In this document: piece by piece, positions 56,011-63,832 of the stretch | Position numbering within the stretch: position 1 is the first letter of the stretch | How the letters are laid out: each line of letters starts with the position of its first letter | Source: Streptomyces sp. NBC_01381 | GTDB taxonomy: Bacteria; Actinomycetota; Actinomycetes; Streptomycetales; Streptomycetaceae | Assembly: GCF_026340305.1 (NCBI RefSeq) | Contig: NZ_JAPEPI010000001.1 | Span: forward strand, 3,534,001-3,598,000 | Reading direction: 5' to 3' | Length of the DNA: 64,000 nt | The notes under the pieces: generated by a model | Database searches by the model: none | Seen by the model: only the letters and a program-made list of their open reading frames with translations | Told to the model about the DNA's origin: nothing | Made by a program: the position numbers and the translations under genes

Positions 56011-57171
56011 TCATGGAGGTCCCGAGCCGTTGAGCCAGAACGCCCCGTACACCGCGCTCGCCACGGCCACACCCCCGAGCACCAGCGCCGACCTGGACGT
56101 ACGCAGCCGGGCGAGGGCCACCGCGAGCGGCAGGAGCAGCGGGAACGCGGGCAGCAGGAGGCGCGGCTTCGAGCCGAAGTAGCCGGCCGCGCACAGGGCG
56201 AGCGCGACGACGATGCCCGTGTAGACGAGAAGCGGCAGTGGCTGCTTCTGGCGTACGCCGATGACGTACAGCCAGATCAGCAGGGCGACCCCGATGATCA
56301 GGCCGACGCCGGCCAGGGCCGCGGGGAAGCCGGTGAACTTGTCGCCGATGAAGCGGGCGAAGGCGTAACCGAAGTCGAAGCCGTTGCCCCACCCGGCCTG
56401 GACGTCGAGATAGCCGAAGAGACCGTCGCCGGTGCGGTGGCCCACCCAGAGCACATATCCCGCGGCGCCGAGCGGTGCCAGAAGCACCCCGAGGATCATC
56501 CGCGCGTCCGCCCGCCGCTCCCGGTGGACGCGGACGGCGGCCGTCACCCAGATCGCGGCGACCACCGCGGCGCCCACCGGGCGGGTGAGACCCGCGAGGG
56601 AGGCGAACACGCCCGCCCACACCCAGCGGCCCGTGAGCACCGCGTACAGCGACCAGGCCGCGAGCGCGGTGAACAGTGACTCGCTGTACGCCATCGACTG
56701 CACGATGCCGACCGGCAGCACCGCCCACAGCGCGACCGCGCAGATCCCCGCCCGGCGCCCGTACAGATGATCGGCGACCGCGAAGATCCCTCCGGCCGCG
56801 CAGAGCGACGCGAGCCAGCTCACCACCAGGCCCGCATCGGCGTACGACAACGGGCTGACCGCCGAGACGAGCCGCTCCAGCCAGGGAAGGAGTGGGAAGA
56901 ACGCCAGGTTGGAGTGGACGCTGCCGTCCGGCAGCTTCACCTCCCAGCCGTAGCCGAACTCGGCGACGCGGGTGTACCAGAGCGAGTCCCAGCGGGCGGT
57001 GAGCAGCGTGTGCGGGCTCTTGCCCGCCGCAGCGCTCCACACCGCGAGGACCGCGATGCCCAGGGCGCGCACCCCGGCGTAGGCGAGGATCGCGGGCGCG
57101 GCACGGCGCAGCGCGGTCCCCGCGCGGGGACCGTACGAGGGCCGCGGCAGGCATTGATCGAGGTCGGTCAC
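56011..57171 (-). CDS. Polytopic mannosyltransferase-like membrane protein (GPI mannosyltransferase/PMT type)
   Basis: 386 residues with about 10 membrane segments. The family pattern of polyprenyl-sugar glycosyltransferases of GT-C type is seen: TARWDSLWYTRVAEFGY after the first segment (acidic loop), PDGSVHSNLAFFPLLPWLER (partly shown), MAYSESLFTALAAWSLYAVL (partly shown) and GSKPRLLLPAFPLL near the end. Donor and acceptor are unknown. GTG 57171 is preferred over an upstream GTG/ATG because GATAAT ends 7 nt before it, a leaderless layout. Confidence 0.85.
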   Translation of the reverse strand: MTDLDQCLPRPSYGPRAGTALRRAAPAILAYAGVRALGIAVLAVWSAAAGKSPHTLLTARWDSLWYTRVAEFGYGWEVKLPDGSVHSNLAFFPLLPWLERLVSAVSPLSYADAGLVVSWLASLCAAGGIFAVADHLYGRRAGICAVALWAVLPVGIVQSMAYSESLFTALAAWSLYAVLTGRWVWAGVFASLAGLTRPVGAAVVAAIWVTAAVRVHRERRADARMILGVLLAPLGAAGYVLWVGHRTGDGLFGYLDVQAGWGNGFDFGYAFARFIGDKFTGFPAALAGVGLIIGVALLIWLYVIGVRQKQPLPLLVYTGIVVALALCAAGYFGSKPRLLLPAFPLLLPLAVALARLRTSRSALVLGGVAVASAVYGAFWLNGSGPP

Positions 57172-57178
57172 GGGCTCG

Positions 57179-57184
57179 ATTATC
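57179..57184 (-). promoter_or_regulatory. -10 element of a leaderless promoter for the mannosyltransferase-like gene
   Basis: GATAAT (57184 to 57179 on the minus strand), one base off the TATAAT consensus, ends 7 nt before GTG 57171. Confidence 0.6.
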
Positions 57185-57238
57185 GGCGTACGCAGGAACC
57201 GCGCGGCGGCCCGGGTGCGTGGTCCATGGGTGGGCGGC

Positions 57239-57252
57239 GTGGCGTACGCCAC
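57239..57252. promoter_or_regulatory. Perfect 14-bp palindrome between divergent genes
   Basis: GTGGCGTACGCCAC in the 229-nt region shared by the mannosyltransferase-like gene and the DHA2 exporter gene. It is a candidate operator; exporters of this class are often controlled by a TetR- or MarR-type repressor, but none is encoded next to it. Confidence 0.45.
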
Positions 57253-57400
57253 ACGGTCTGCGCACAACCATGAGAGGTCCGCCACGCGCCACAGCCGTGA
57301 ACTCGCGTACTCTGACGGCTCACTCGCCTTTCGCCGCCGCCAGCTGGGAGATCGCGTCCCGCGGGCCGCCGATGCGAGGGATCACTGGGAGGTATCGCAC

Positions 57401-59050
57401 ATGTCGGGGACAACCACGGCCACTGCTCCCTCCGGCCGTCGGGTGCCCAGGTCGCAGGAGGGCGCCAACCGCTGGCTGGTGCTCGTCGTCCTCTGCGTCA
57501 GCCTGCTGCTCGTCGCCGTCGACGCCACGGTGCTGCATGTCGCGGTGCCCGCCGTCACGGAGGACCTGAAGCCCGGCGGCATCGAGCTGCTGTGGATCGT
57601 CGACGTCTATCCACTGGTGTGCGCCTCGCTGCTCATCCTCTTCGGCACCCTCGGTGACCGGGTGGGCCGGCGGCGTGTGCTGCTGCTCGGATACGCACTC
57701 TTCGGCGTGGCCTCGGCCGTCGCGGCCACGGCGGACAACGCCCAGGTCCTGATCGCGGCCCGCGCCCTGCTCGGCGTCGGCGGCGCGATGATCATGCCCG
57801 CGACCCTCTCGATCCTCCGGCAGGTCTTCCCCGACCGGCGCGAGCGCGCCGTCGCCATCGGCGTGTGGAGCGCGGTGGCCGGCATCGGCGCCGCGGGCGG
57901 GCCGCTGCTCGGCGGCTTCCTGCTCGAGCACTTCTGGTGGGGCTCGGTCTTCCTCATAAATATCCCGCTGATGCTGGTCAGCCTGCCCATCGGGCGCTGG
58001 CTGCTCCCCGAGTCGACGGGCGACCGCAACGGACCGTGGGACGTCGTCGGCGCGCTGATGGCGGCGGGCGGCCTCTTTGGTCTGGTCTTCGCGGTGAAGC
58101 GCGCGGGCGGCGGCGAGTCGCCGTTCGGCATGACGACCCTCCTCGCGTTCACCGTCGGCACGGCCCTCCTGATCGGCTTCGTGCGCAGGCAGCGACGGCG
58201 CAAGCACCCGCTCATCGACCTGTCGATGTTCGCGCGGCCCGCGTTCTCCACCTCGCTCGGCTGCATCGTGCTCGCGATGCTCGCCCTGGTGGGCCTGGAA
58301 CTGGTCGCAGCGCAGTATCTGCAGCTGGTGCTCGGCCTCTCCCCGCTGGAGACCGGCATGCGGCTCGTGCCGCTCACCGTCGCCGCGATGGCCGCCGGCC
58401 TTGCCGGATCGAAGCTGCTGCACCGCTTCGGCCCGCGCACGATGGTCGCCTCCGGCTTCACCCTCACCGCGGTGGCCGTGCTGGTGCTCACCGGCATGGG
58501 CGACAAGCTCAACGACCCGCTGCTCCTGATCAGCTTCGTGCTGCTCGGCCTCGGCCTGCAGACCACCCTGTTCGGCTCGTACGAGTCGATGCTCAGCGAG
58601 GCGCCCCCGTCGCAGGCGGGCGGCGCGGCCGCCATCGGCGAGACCTCGTACCAGCTGGGCGCGGGCATCGGCATCGCGCTGCTCGGCAGCGTCATGAACG
58701 CGGCGTACGCGCCGGGTCTCTCCTCCGTGCCCGGCGTCCCCGCCAAGGACAGCGGCGCCGCGGGGCACTCGCTCGGCGAGGCGTACGAGGTCGCGTCGCG
58801 GCTCGGCGGCAACGCGGGGGCCGCGCTGCGCAATGCCGCGCGCGAGTCCTTCGTGCACGGGCTGCATGTGACGCTGCTGGTCAGTGCGGGGCTGCTGCTG
58901 CTCGGCGCGCTGATGGCGCTGCGCCTGCCGCGGACCATGGAGTGCGGCGCGGCGGAGCCCGAGCCCGAGACTCAGCCCGAGCCTCAGCCCGAGCCGGGGA
59001 TACCGGCGCCCCGTGACGCGACGGCGGTCGCCGCGGAGTCGGTCCGCTGA
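57401..59050 (+). CDS. DHA2-family (14-TM) MFS drug/H+ antiporter
   Basis: 549 residues. GGGAGG lies 8 nt before the ATG. MFS motifs: LWIVDVYPLVCASLLILFGT (partly shown), GDRVGRRRVLLLG (motif A), and motif C-like GIGAAGGPLLGGFL in segment 5. Fourteen membrane segments and a Glu/Pro-rich tail with repeats (EPEPETQPEPQPEP) are seen. It probably exports small hydrophobic toxic compounds. A palindrome is present upstream. Confidence 0.9.
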   Translation: MSGTTTATAPSGRRVPRSQEGANRWLVLVVLCVSLLLVAVDATVLHVAVPAVTEDLKPGGIELLWIVDVYPLVCASLLILFGTLGDRVGRRRVLLLGYALFGVASAVAATADNAQVLIAARALLGVGGAMIMPATLSILRQVFPDRRERAVAIGVWSAVAGIGAAGGPLLGGFLLEHFWWGSVFLINIPLMLVSLPIGRWLLPESTGDRNGPWDVVGALMAAGGLFGLVFAVKRAGGGESPFGMTTLLAFTVGTALLIGFVRRQRRRKHPLIDLSMFARPAFSTSLGCIVLAMLALVGLELVAAQYLQLVLGLSPLETGMRLVPLTVAAMAAGLAGSKLLHRFGPRTMVASGFTLTAVAVLVLTGMGDKLNDPLLLISFVLLGLGLQTTLFGSYESMLSEAPPSQAGGAAAIGETSYQLGAGIGIALLGSVMNAAYAPGLSSVPGVPAKDSGAAGHSLGEAYEVASRLGGNAGAALRNAARESFVHGLHVTLLVSAGLLLLGALMALRLPRTMECGAAEPEPETQPEPQPEPGIPAPRDATAVAAESVR

Positions 59051-59140
59051 CCCGGTGGACGCGCGGGACACGGCGTCGTAGCGTCAGCGCGAGTCGTCAG
59101 TAGCTAACACTGCTAGTTTTTGCGCCGCCGGAGGCCCGTC

Positions 59141-60334
59141 ATGTCCGCAAGCAGCCGCACCCTGCCGCCCTTCGACCCCACCGACCCGCTCGGCATCGAC
59201 GACCTCCTCGACCCGGAGGACCTCGCGATCCGGGAGACCGTCCGCACCTGGGCGGCCGACCGCGTCCTGCCGCACATCGCCGAGTGGTACGAGAAGGGCG
59301 AGCTGCCCGGCATCCGCGATCTTGCCCGCGAGCTCGGCTCGATCGGCGCGCTCGGCATGTCCCTTCAGGGCTACGGCTGCGCCGGCGCGAGCGCCGTCCA
59401 GTACGGCCTCGCCTGCCTTGAGCTGGAGGCCGCCGACTCCGGCATCCGCTCGCTCGTCTCCGTGCAGGGCTCCCTCGCCATGTACGCCATCCACCGCTTC
59501 GGCTCCGAGGAGCAGAAGCAGTGCTGGCTGCCGGGGATGGCCGCGGGGGAGATCATCGGGTGCTTCGGGCTCACCGAGCCCGACCACGGCTCCGACCCGG
59601 CGTCCATGCGCACGTTCGCGAAGAAGGACGGCACCGACTGGGTGCTCACCGGCCGCAAGATGTGGATCACCAACGGATCCGTCGCGGGCGTCGCCGTCGT
59701 CTGGGCGCACACCGACGACGGGATCAGGGGATTCGTCGTGCCGACCGACGCCCCCGGCTTCTCGGCGCCCGAGATCAAGCACAAGTGGTCGCTGCGCGCG
59801 AGCGTCACCAGCGAGCTGGTGATGGACGAGGTGCGGCTGCCCGCCGACGCGGTGCTTCCCGAGGTCACCGGCCTCAAGGGCCCGCTGAGCTGCCTCTCCC
59901 ACGCGCGCTACGGCATCGTCTGGGGAGCCATGGGCGCCGCCCGCTCCTCTTTCGAGGCAGCCGTCGCCTACTCCAAGACCCGCGAGCAGTTCGGCCGGCC
60001 CATCGGCGGCTTCCAGCTCACCCAGGCCAAGCTCGCCGACATGGCGGTCGAGCTGCACAAGGGCATCCTGCTCGCGCACCACCTCGGCCGGCGCATGGAC
60101 GCGGGCCGGCTCCGCCCCGAGCAGGTCAGCTTCGGCAAGCTCAACAACGTACGAGAAGCGATCGAGATCTGCCGTACGTCACGGACGATCCTCGGCGCCA
60201 ACGGGATCTCTCTCGAATACCCCGTGATGCGGCACGCGACGAACCTCGAGTCGGTCCTCACCTACGAGGGCACCGTCGAGATGCACCAGCTCGTCCTGGG
60301 CAAGGCGCTCACCGGCATCGACGCCTTCCGGTGA
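59141..60334 (+). CDS. Acyl-CoA dehydrogenase family protein, glutaryl-CoA dehydrogenase-like
   Basis: 397 residues. GGAGG lies 6 nt before the ATG. FAD/substrate motifs: CFGLTEPDHGSDPASMRT (partly shown), WITNG, ARYGIVWGAMGAA, REQFGRPIGGFQLTQAKLAD (partly shown), LGANGISLEYPVMRHATNLE (partly shown), and TYEGT whose Glu is the catalytic base. The RYGIVWGA and NLESVLTYEGT blocks resemble glutaryl-CoA dehydrogenase most closely, implying lysine/tryptophan-type catabolism to crotonyl-CoA. It is convergent with the SepF-like gene, 13 nt apart. Confidence 0.88.
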   Translation: MSASSRTLPPFDPTDPLGIDDLLDPEDLAIRETVRTWAADRVLPHIAEWYEKGELPGIRDLARELGSIGALGMSLQGYGCAGASAVQYGLACLELEAADSGIRSLVSVQGSLAMYAIHRFGSEEQKQCWLPGMAAGEIIGCFGLTEPDHGSDPASMRTFAKKDGTDWVLTGRKMWITNGSVAGVAVVWAHTDDGIRGFVVPTDAPGFSAPEIKHKWSLRASVTSELVMDEVRLPADAVLPEVTGLKGPLSCLSHARYGIVWGAMGAARSSFEAAVAYSKTREQFGRPIGGFQLTQAKLADMAVELHKGILLAHHLGRRMDAGRLRPEQVSFGKLNNVREAIEICRTSRTILGANGISLEYPVMRHATNLESVLTYEGTVEMHQLVLGKALTGIDAFR

Positions 60335-60347
60335 GCGGCCTCGCCCG

Positions 60348-60788
60348 CTAGCTCTGGTTGAAGAAACCGTCGACGGGGCGGCTCGCGGCCTCCCCGTTGA
60401 CGATCTGTGTGTCGGCGGGCGTGAGCAGGAAGACCCGCGTGGCCACGCGCTCGATGGAGCCGCGCAGACCGAAGGTCAGGCCGGCCGCGAAGTCCACGAC
60501 GCGCTTGGCGTCGCCGGGCTCCATCGAGGTGAGGTTCACGATGACCGGGACGCCGTCCCGGAACATCTCGCCGATGCCGCGCGCGTCCCGGAAGCTGTCC
60601 GGGGTCACGGTCCCGATCCGGCGGCCCTGCTCCTCGGCCGTCTCGCTCGCCACCCGCACCCGCGGGTCGGTGACCCAGGCATCGCCGGGTCCCTCGGCAC
60701 CGTCATCGTCGTAGCCGTCGTAGTAACGCTCGTCATTGTTGTCGTCGACGAGGCCAAGCCAGGCACTCGCCTTGCGCACCGATCCCAT
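60348..60788 (-). CDS. SepF-like cell-division protein (SflA-like)
   Basis: 146 residues. GAGGAGG lies 6 nt before the [23 protein letters not shown] at the N-terminus (membrane-associating amphipathic start) is followed by an acidic Asp/Tyr-rich linker and the SepF core: [19 protein letters not shown] (partly shown), [20 protein letters not shown] (partly shown), [20 protein letters not shown] (partly shown). SepF anchors FtsZ at septa. Streptomyces has several paralogues; the neighbourhood suggests the SflA paralogue, an inference from recalled gene order. Confidence 0.88.
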   Translation of the reverse strand: MGSVRKASAWLGLVDDNNDERYYDGYDDDGAEGPGDAWVTDPRVRVASETAEEQGRRIGTVTPDSFRDARGIGEMFRDGVPVIVNLTSMEPGDAKRVVDFAAGLTFGLRGSIERVATRVFLLTPADTQIVNGEAASRPVDGFFNQS

Positions 60789-60959
60789 GGACGCCTCCTC
60801 TCACAGCGGGCTTTCTGCTTTCCGCATCCCCATGTTCGTCCATGATGCGGATGGTGCGCCAAGTGGATAGTCGCCGCGCGGGGTTTTCGTGACGGTACTG
60901 GTGCAGAGTCAACGGCCCGAAGCACGTTATTCCTCAAGGGTCTTGCCGTATACGGTTGC

Positions 60960-60972
60960 TGACTGTGAGTGA
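60960..60972. promoter_or_regulatory. BldD-box match between the SepF-like and DUF5685 genes
   Basis: On the minus strand the bases read TCACTCACAGTCA, which fits the BldD consensus I know, TNACNNANNGTNA, at all fixed positions. It lies 172 nt upstream of the SepF-like start and 108 nt upstream of the DUF5685 start. TATGAT (60975-60980, plus) is immediately next to it and could be a -10 element. A 10-bp palindrome CCGTATACGG (60946-60955) is adjacent. Confidence 0.55.
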
Positions 60973-61079
60973 AATATGATTTTCACGGCGTTTGGGTGAC
61001 GGCCGGTGCGTCCGGGTGAACGGACCCCTGGATACGATGCCGGAGTTGATCGTTCGCCGGGCTTCTCGGGGGAGTCGTC

Positions 61080-62336
61080 TTGTTCGGAATCGTCAGGCCA
61101 TGCAGCCACCGCCTCGGTGAGGGGCTGAAGACACAGTGGATGGCGCATCTGTGCGGGCTCTGCCTCGCGCTGCGCGGTGACCACGGGCAGTTCGCCCGCG
61201 TCGTGACCAACTACGACGGCCTGATCATCTCAGTTCTGACGGAGGCTCAGGCCGAGAAGTCGACCGGCTGGCGGCGCACCGCGGGGCCCTGTCCGCTGCG
61301 CGGCATGCGGACCGCCTCCGTCGCGCAGGGCGAGGGCGCGCGGCTCGCCGCCGCCGTCTCCCTGGTGCTCGCGTCCGCCAAGGTGCGCGACCACGTCGTC
61401 GACGGCGACGGGCTCTTGGCGCGCAGGCCGGTGGCCGCCGCCGCGCGGAAGGTCGCGCGGAGCTGGGACCGGGCGGGCGCGCGGACCGGCGCCGATGTGG
61501 GCTTCGACACGGCGGTCCTGGTCGACGCCGTCGAACGACAGGTCGGCATCGAGGGCTTGGCGGGCCCCGGCACCTCGCTTCTGACGGTCACCGAACCCAC
61601 CGAGACGGCGACGGCGGCCGCCTTCGCGCACACCGCCGTCATAGCGGGCAGGCCCGGCAACGCCGAGCCGCTCGCCGAGGCCGGACGGCTCTTCGGCCGG
61701 CTCGCGCATCTCCTGGACGCCGTGGAGGACAAGGAAGCTGACGCCGCGTCGGGTGCGTGGAACCCCTTGACGGCCACGGGTACGGGCCTTGCCGATGCGC
61801 GGCGGCTTGCCGACGACGCCGTGCACGGCATCCGGCTCGCGCTGCGGGATGCCGAGTTCACGGACGGCAAGCTGGCGCACATGCTGCTGGCGCACGAGCT
61901 GAGCCGGTCGGTGGACCGGGCCTTCGGGACCGAGTCGTGCGGGCACAGCCATGAGGTGACGGCCCATCAGGGTGGTTCCTTCGGGCCGCCGCAGGGTGGC
62001 AATCCCTATGGGCAGCAGCCTCCGTACGGGGGTGGCAATCCGTACGGGGGCGGGGCGCCCGGGGCTCCGGGCGGTCACGGTGGTCCCGGCGGGCCCGGTG
62101 GCTTCGGAGGCGGCCCCGGATTCGAGCCGGTCCCGCCCCCGAAGCCGGGGAAGCGGGGCTTCTGGGCGGGGTGCGCGGTGGCCATCGGGCTCTGCTGCAC
62201 CTGCAAGCTGTGCTGCGCGGACTCCTATGAGGGGCCGTGGTCCCGCAAGAAGCGGGAGGGCTGCTGCAACAACTGTGGTGACAGTGGGTGCTGCTCCTGC
62301 TGCGAGTGCTGCTCTTGTTGTGACTGCGGGTTGTAA
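61080..62336 (+). CDS. DUF5685-family protein with cysteine-rich C-terminal tail
   Basis: 418 residues from TTG 61080; GGGGGAG lies 5 nt upstream. The N-terminal part (MFGIVRPCSHRLGEGLKTQW, MAHLCGLCLALRGDHGQFAR, partly shown) has conserved Cys residues, then a helical domain to about 290. A Gly/Pro/Gln-rich linker (NPYGQQPPYGGGNPYGGG type repeats) leads to a hydrophobic segment (GFWAGCAVAIGLCCTC) and a tail: 18 cysteines in the last 55 residues. Function unknown. A membrane-anchored or metal-binding tail is inferred. It is divergent from the SepF-like gene. Confidence 0.85.
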   Translation: MFGIVRPCSHRLGEGLKTQWMAHLCGLCLALRGDHGQFARVVTNYDGLIISVLTEAQAEKSTGWRRTAGPCPLRGMRTASVAQGEGARLAAAVSLVLASAKVRDHVVDGDGLLARRPVAAAARKVARSWDRAGARTGADVGFDTAVLVDAVERQVGIEGLAGPGTSLLTVTEPTETATAAAFAHTAVIAGRPGNAEPLAEAGRLFGRLAHLLDAVEDKEADAASGAWNPLTATGTGLADARRLADDAVHGIRLALRDAEFTDGKLAHMLLAHELSRSVDRAFGTESCGHSHEVTAHQGGSFGPPQGGNPYGQQPPYGGGNPYGGGAPGAPGGHGGPGGPGGFGGGPGFEPVPPPKPGKRGFWAGCAVAIGLCCTCKLCCADSYEGPWSRKKREGCCNNCGDSGCCSCCECCSCCDCGL

Positions 62337-62370
62337 GTACTCCGGGTGGCGCTGTTCGTCTGCGGGTTCG

Positions 62371-62411
62371 TTGTGGCTGGGCGCGCAGTTCCCCGCGCCC
62401 CTTCGGGGCGC
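62371..62411. repeat. Dispersed Streptomyces intergenic repeat with terminal hairpin
   Basis: TTGTGGCTGGGCGCGCAGTT followed by CCCCGCGCCCCTTCGGGGCGC is one of the sequences I recognise as very frequent between Streptomyces genes. Its last base is the first base of the convergent lipoprotein gene's stop codon. Confidence 0.7.
62395..62411. terminator. Hairpin at the end of the DUF5685 gene region
   Basis: GCGCCCC-TTC-GGGGCGC, a perfect 7-bp stem with a 3-nt loop, within the dispersed repeat; bidirectional between convergent genes. Confidence 0.7.
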
Positions 62412-63385
62412 TAGTCCTTGATCTCCGGTGGGGAGATCTGGGACTTTTCGATCGCTGAGTCCTGTGTGTCCCACTTCTTCAGGATGCGGGCATACGTGCC
62501 ATCGGCGATCAGCTGATTTACCGCCGCCCGGAACGCGGGCGCGAGCCTCGTGCCCTTCTTGAAGGCGAAGCCGACGTCGAGGCGGTGGTACTCGCCCAGG
62601 AACTTCAGGCCCTCCTGGTGGGCGACCGCATAGCGCAGGCCGTTGATCGTGGACATCACCACATCGCTGCGGCCCTGCTGGAGCGAGCCCCAGATCGCGC
62701 TCTGCTCGGCGTACGTCTTCACGCTGTACGGCTTCTTGCCGGCGTCGTCGCAGACGTGCTTGTTGTCCTCCAGGGTGACCTCGAACGTGGTGCCCGCGCC
62801 GGTCGCCACGTTCAGGCCGCACAGCTGCTTGAAGTCGGTGACCTTCTTCAGCTTGCTGTCGTCACGGACGGCGAAGCCCTGGCCGTCATTGATGTACGTG
62901 ACGAAGTCGATGGTCTTGCGCCGCTCCTCCGTCACGCCGAAGTTGCCGGTGCCCAGGTCGTACTTGCCGCTGTCCAGGGCGGGCAGGATCGCCTCGAAGC
63001 TCGCGGGCTCCCGCTTCAGCTTCAGGCCGAGTGTCCTGGCGACCGCCTCCGCGAAGTCGGCGTCCTGGCCGACGATCGTCTTGCCGTCCTCCAGGTAGGT
63101 GTTGCCCGGTGGGCTGCCGCCGACGGCGGTCGCGAGATTGAGGGTGCCCCGTTCGCGTACGTCCGAGGGGAGCAGCTCCGCCGCCGCCTCGTTCTTCTTG
63201 ACCGAGGAGACCACGTCCGTGGTGGGGATCTTGTCGCTGCTGCCCGCGGGTGCCGCGCCGCCCGTGGTGTCGGCGGAGCCGCCCGAACCGCAGGCGGTGA
63301 GCGTGAGCGTGGCGGCGGTGATCAGGGCGAAGGCCGCAGGGATGCGGCGGGAGTGCTGGATGCGCGGATGCGCGGACTTGCTCAT
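62411..63385 (-). CDS. Family 3 amino-acid ABC transporter substrate-binding lipoprotein
   Basis: 324 residues. Lipobox LTLTAC (Cys32). The family 3 pattern is present: GTLNLATAVGGSPPGNTYLE (partly shown), GQDADFAEAVARTLGLKLKR (partly shown), LGTGNFGVTEERRKTIDFVT (partly shown), and FEVTLEDNKHVCDDAGKKPY (partly shown). It should bind a polar amino acid or related solute for the importer whose permease gene starts at 63833. GGAG lies 10 nt before the ATG. A leader peptide gene lies upstream on the same strand. Confidence 0.9.
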   Translation of the reverse strand: MSKSAHPRIQHSRRIPAAFALITAATLTLTACGSGGSADTTGGAAPAGSSDKIPTTDVVSSVKKNEAAAELLPSDVRERGTLNLATAVGGSPPGNTYLEDGKTIVGQDADFAEAVARTLGLKLKREPASFEAILPALDSGKYDLGTGNFGVTEERRKTIDFVTYINDGQGFAVRDDSKLKKVTDFKQLCGLNVATGAGTTFEVTLEDNKHVCDDAGKKPYSVKTYAEQSAIWGSLQQGRSDVVMSTINGLRYAVAHQEGLKFLGEYHRLDVGFAFKKGTRLAPAFRAAVNQLIADGTYARILKKWDTQDSAIEKSQISPPEIKD

Positions 63386-63576
63386 GGCGTGACGGTCTCC
63401 ATCAGGCGGCAGGGCAGGGCGAAGCGGACGTGCGAGGGGAGGGGGTGCCGCTGCTCATGGCGGTGCAGCAGTGGCGTACGCGTGTGAAGGCGGGGTCAAC
63501 GGCGCGCGGGCGCACGGGAGATGCAAGGCGGGAGAGACCCGGGAACAGCGAAGGGCTCAGCGCGCAGGGGGTCGGC

Positions 63577-63660
63577 TCAGAGAGTCGTCGAACACGACGC
63601 GGACCACACTCGACCGAAGTCGATGTGGGAGCGCGTGACCAGCCACTGCTGCGAATGCAT
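63577..63660 (-). CDS. Leader peptide upstream of the amino-acid ABC transporter binding protein
   Basis: 27 residues, from ATG 63660 to TGA 63577: MHSQQWLVTRSHIDFGRVWS then ASCSTTL. The core VTRSHIDFGRVWSASC matches the streptomycete putative leader-peptide type I know (L-x-T-R-x-H-I-D-L-x-R-V-x-S-A-x-C), found ahead of sulfur and amino-acid transport or biosynthesis genes. The ATG follows a TTGACG-17-TCCACT promoter by 6 nt, i.e. leaderless. It is too short for automatic gene callers. An attenuation role is inferred. Confidence 0.75.
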   Translation of the reverse strand: MHSQQWLVTRSHIDFGRVWSASCSTTL

Positions 63661-63666
63661 GGGGCA

Positions 63667-63695
63667 AGTGGAGCAGGCATCCGTTTCCGCGTCAA
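63667..63695 (-). promoter_or_regulatory. Promoter of the leader peptide/binding-protein transcript
   Basis: On the minus strand: -35 TTGACG (63695-63690), 17-nt spacer, weak -10 TCCACT (63672-63667), then 6 nt to ATG 63660. The -35 is near perfect, the -10 is poor. Confidence 0.55.
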
Positions 63696-63731
63696 CTGCC
63701 GTGAGACGTAACGCTCATATCCTGGACAGCC

Positions 63732-63762
63732 TTGACAGCGGGCCGAACGGTCCCCGTACTCT
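63732..63762 (+). promoter_or_regulatory. Promoter of the amino-acid ABC permease gene
   Basis: TTGACA (63732-63737), 19-nt spacer, TACTCT (63757-63762). The leader would be about 64 nt, ending in a GGAG site 9 nt before ATG 63833. Confidence 0.6.
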
Positions 63763-63832
63763 CAAGGCGGATCGTGCTGAGGGGCTCGGTCCGTGTGAAG
63801 GCATCACCTCCCGTATCCACGGAGCCTTCGCC

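Larger units (their letters stand above)
63386..63832. other. Divergent intergenic region between binding protein and permease
   Basis: 447 nt. It carries a 27-codon leader peptide gene (63577-63660, minus) with its promoter, and a plus-strand promoter (63732-63762). The 190 nt between the leader peptide and the binding-protein start hold no other recognisable element. Confidence 0.75.

Noticed and set aside
55841..56182. 113-codon plus-strand frame through the AT-rich patch
   Set aside because: Four TTA codons, weak start, mixed codon use and a second half that only shadows the antisense mannosyltransferase-like gene. Probably not translated.
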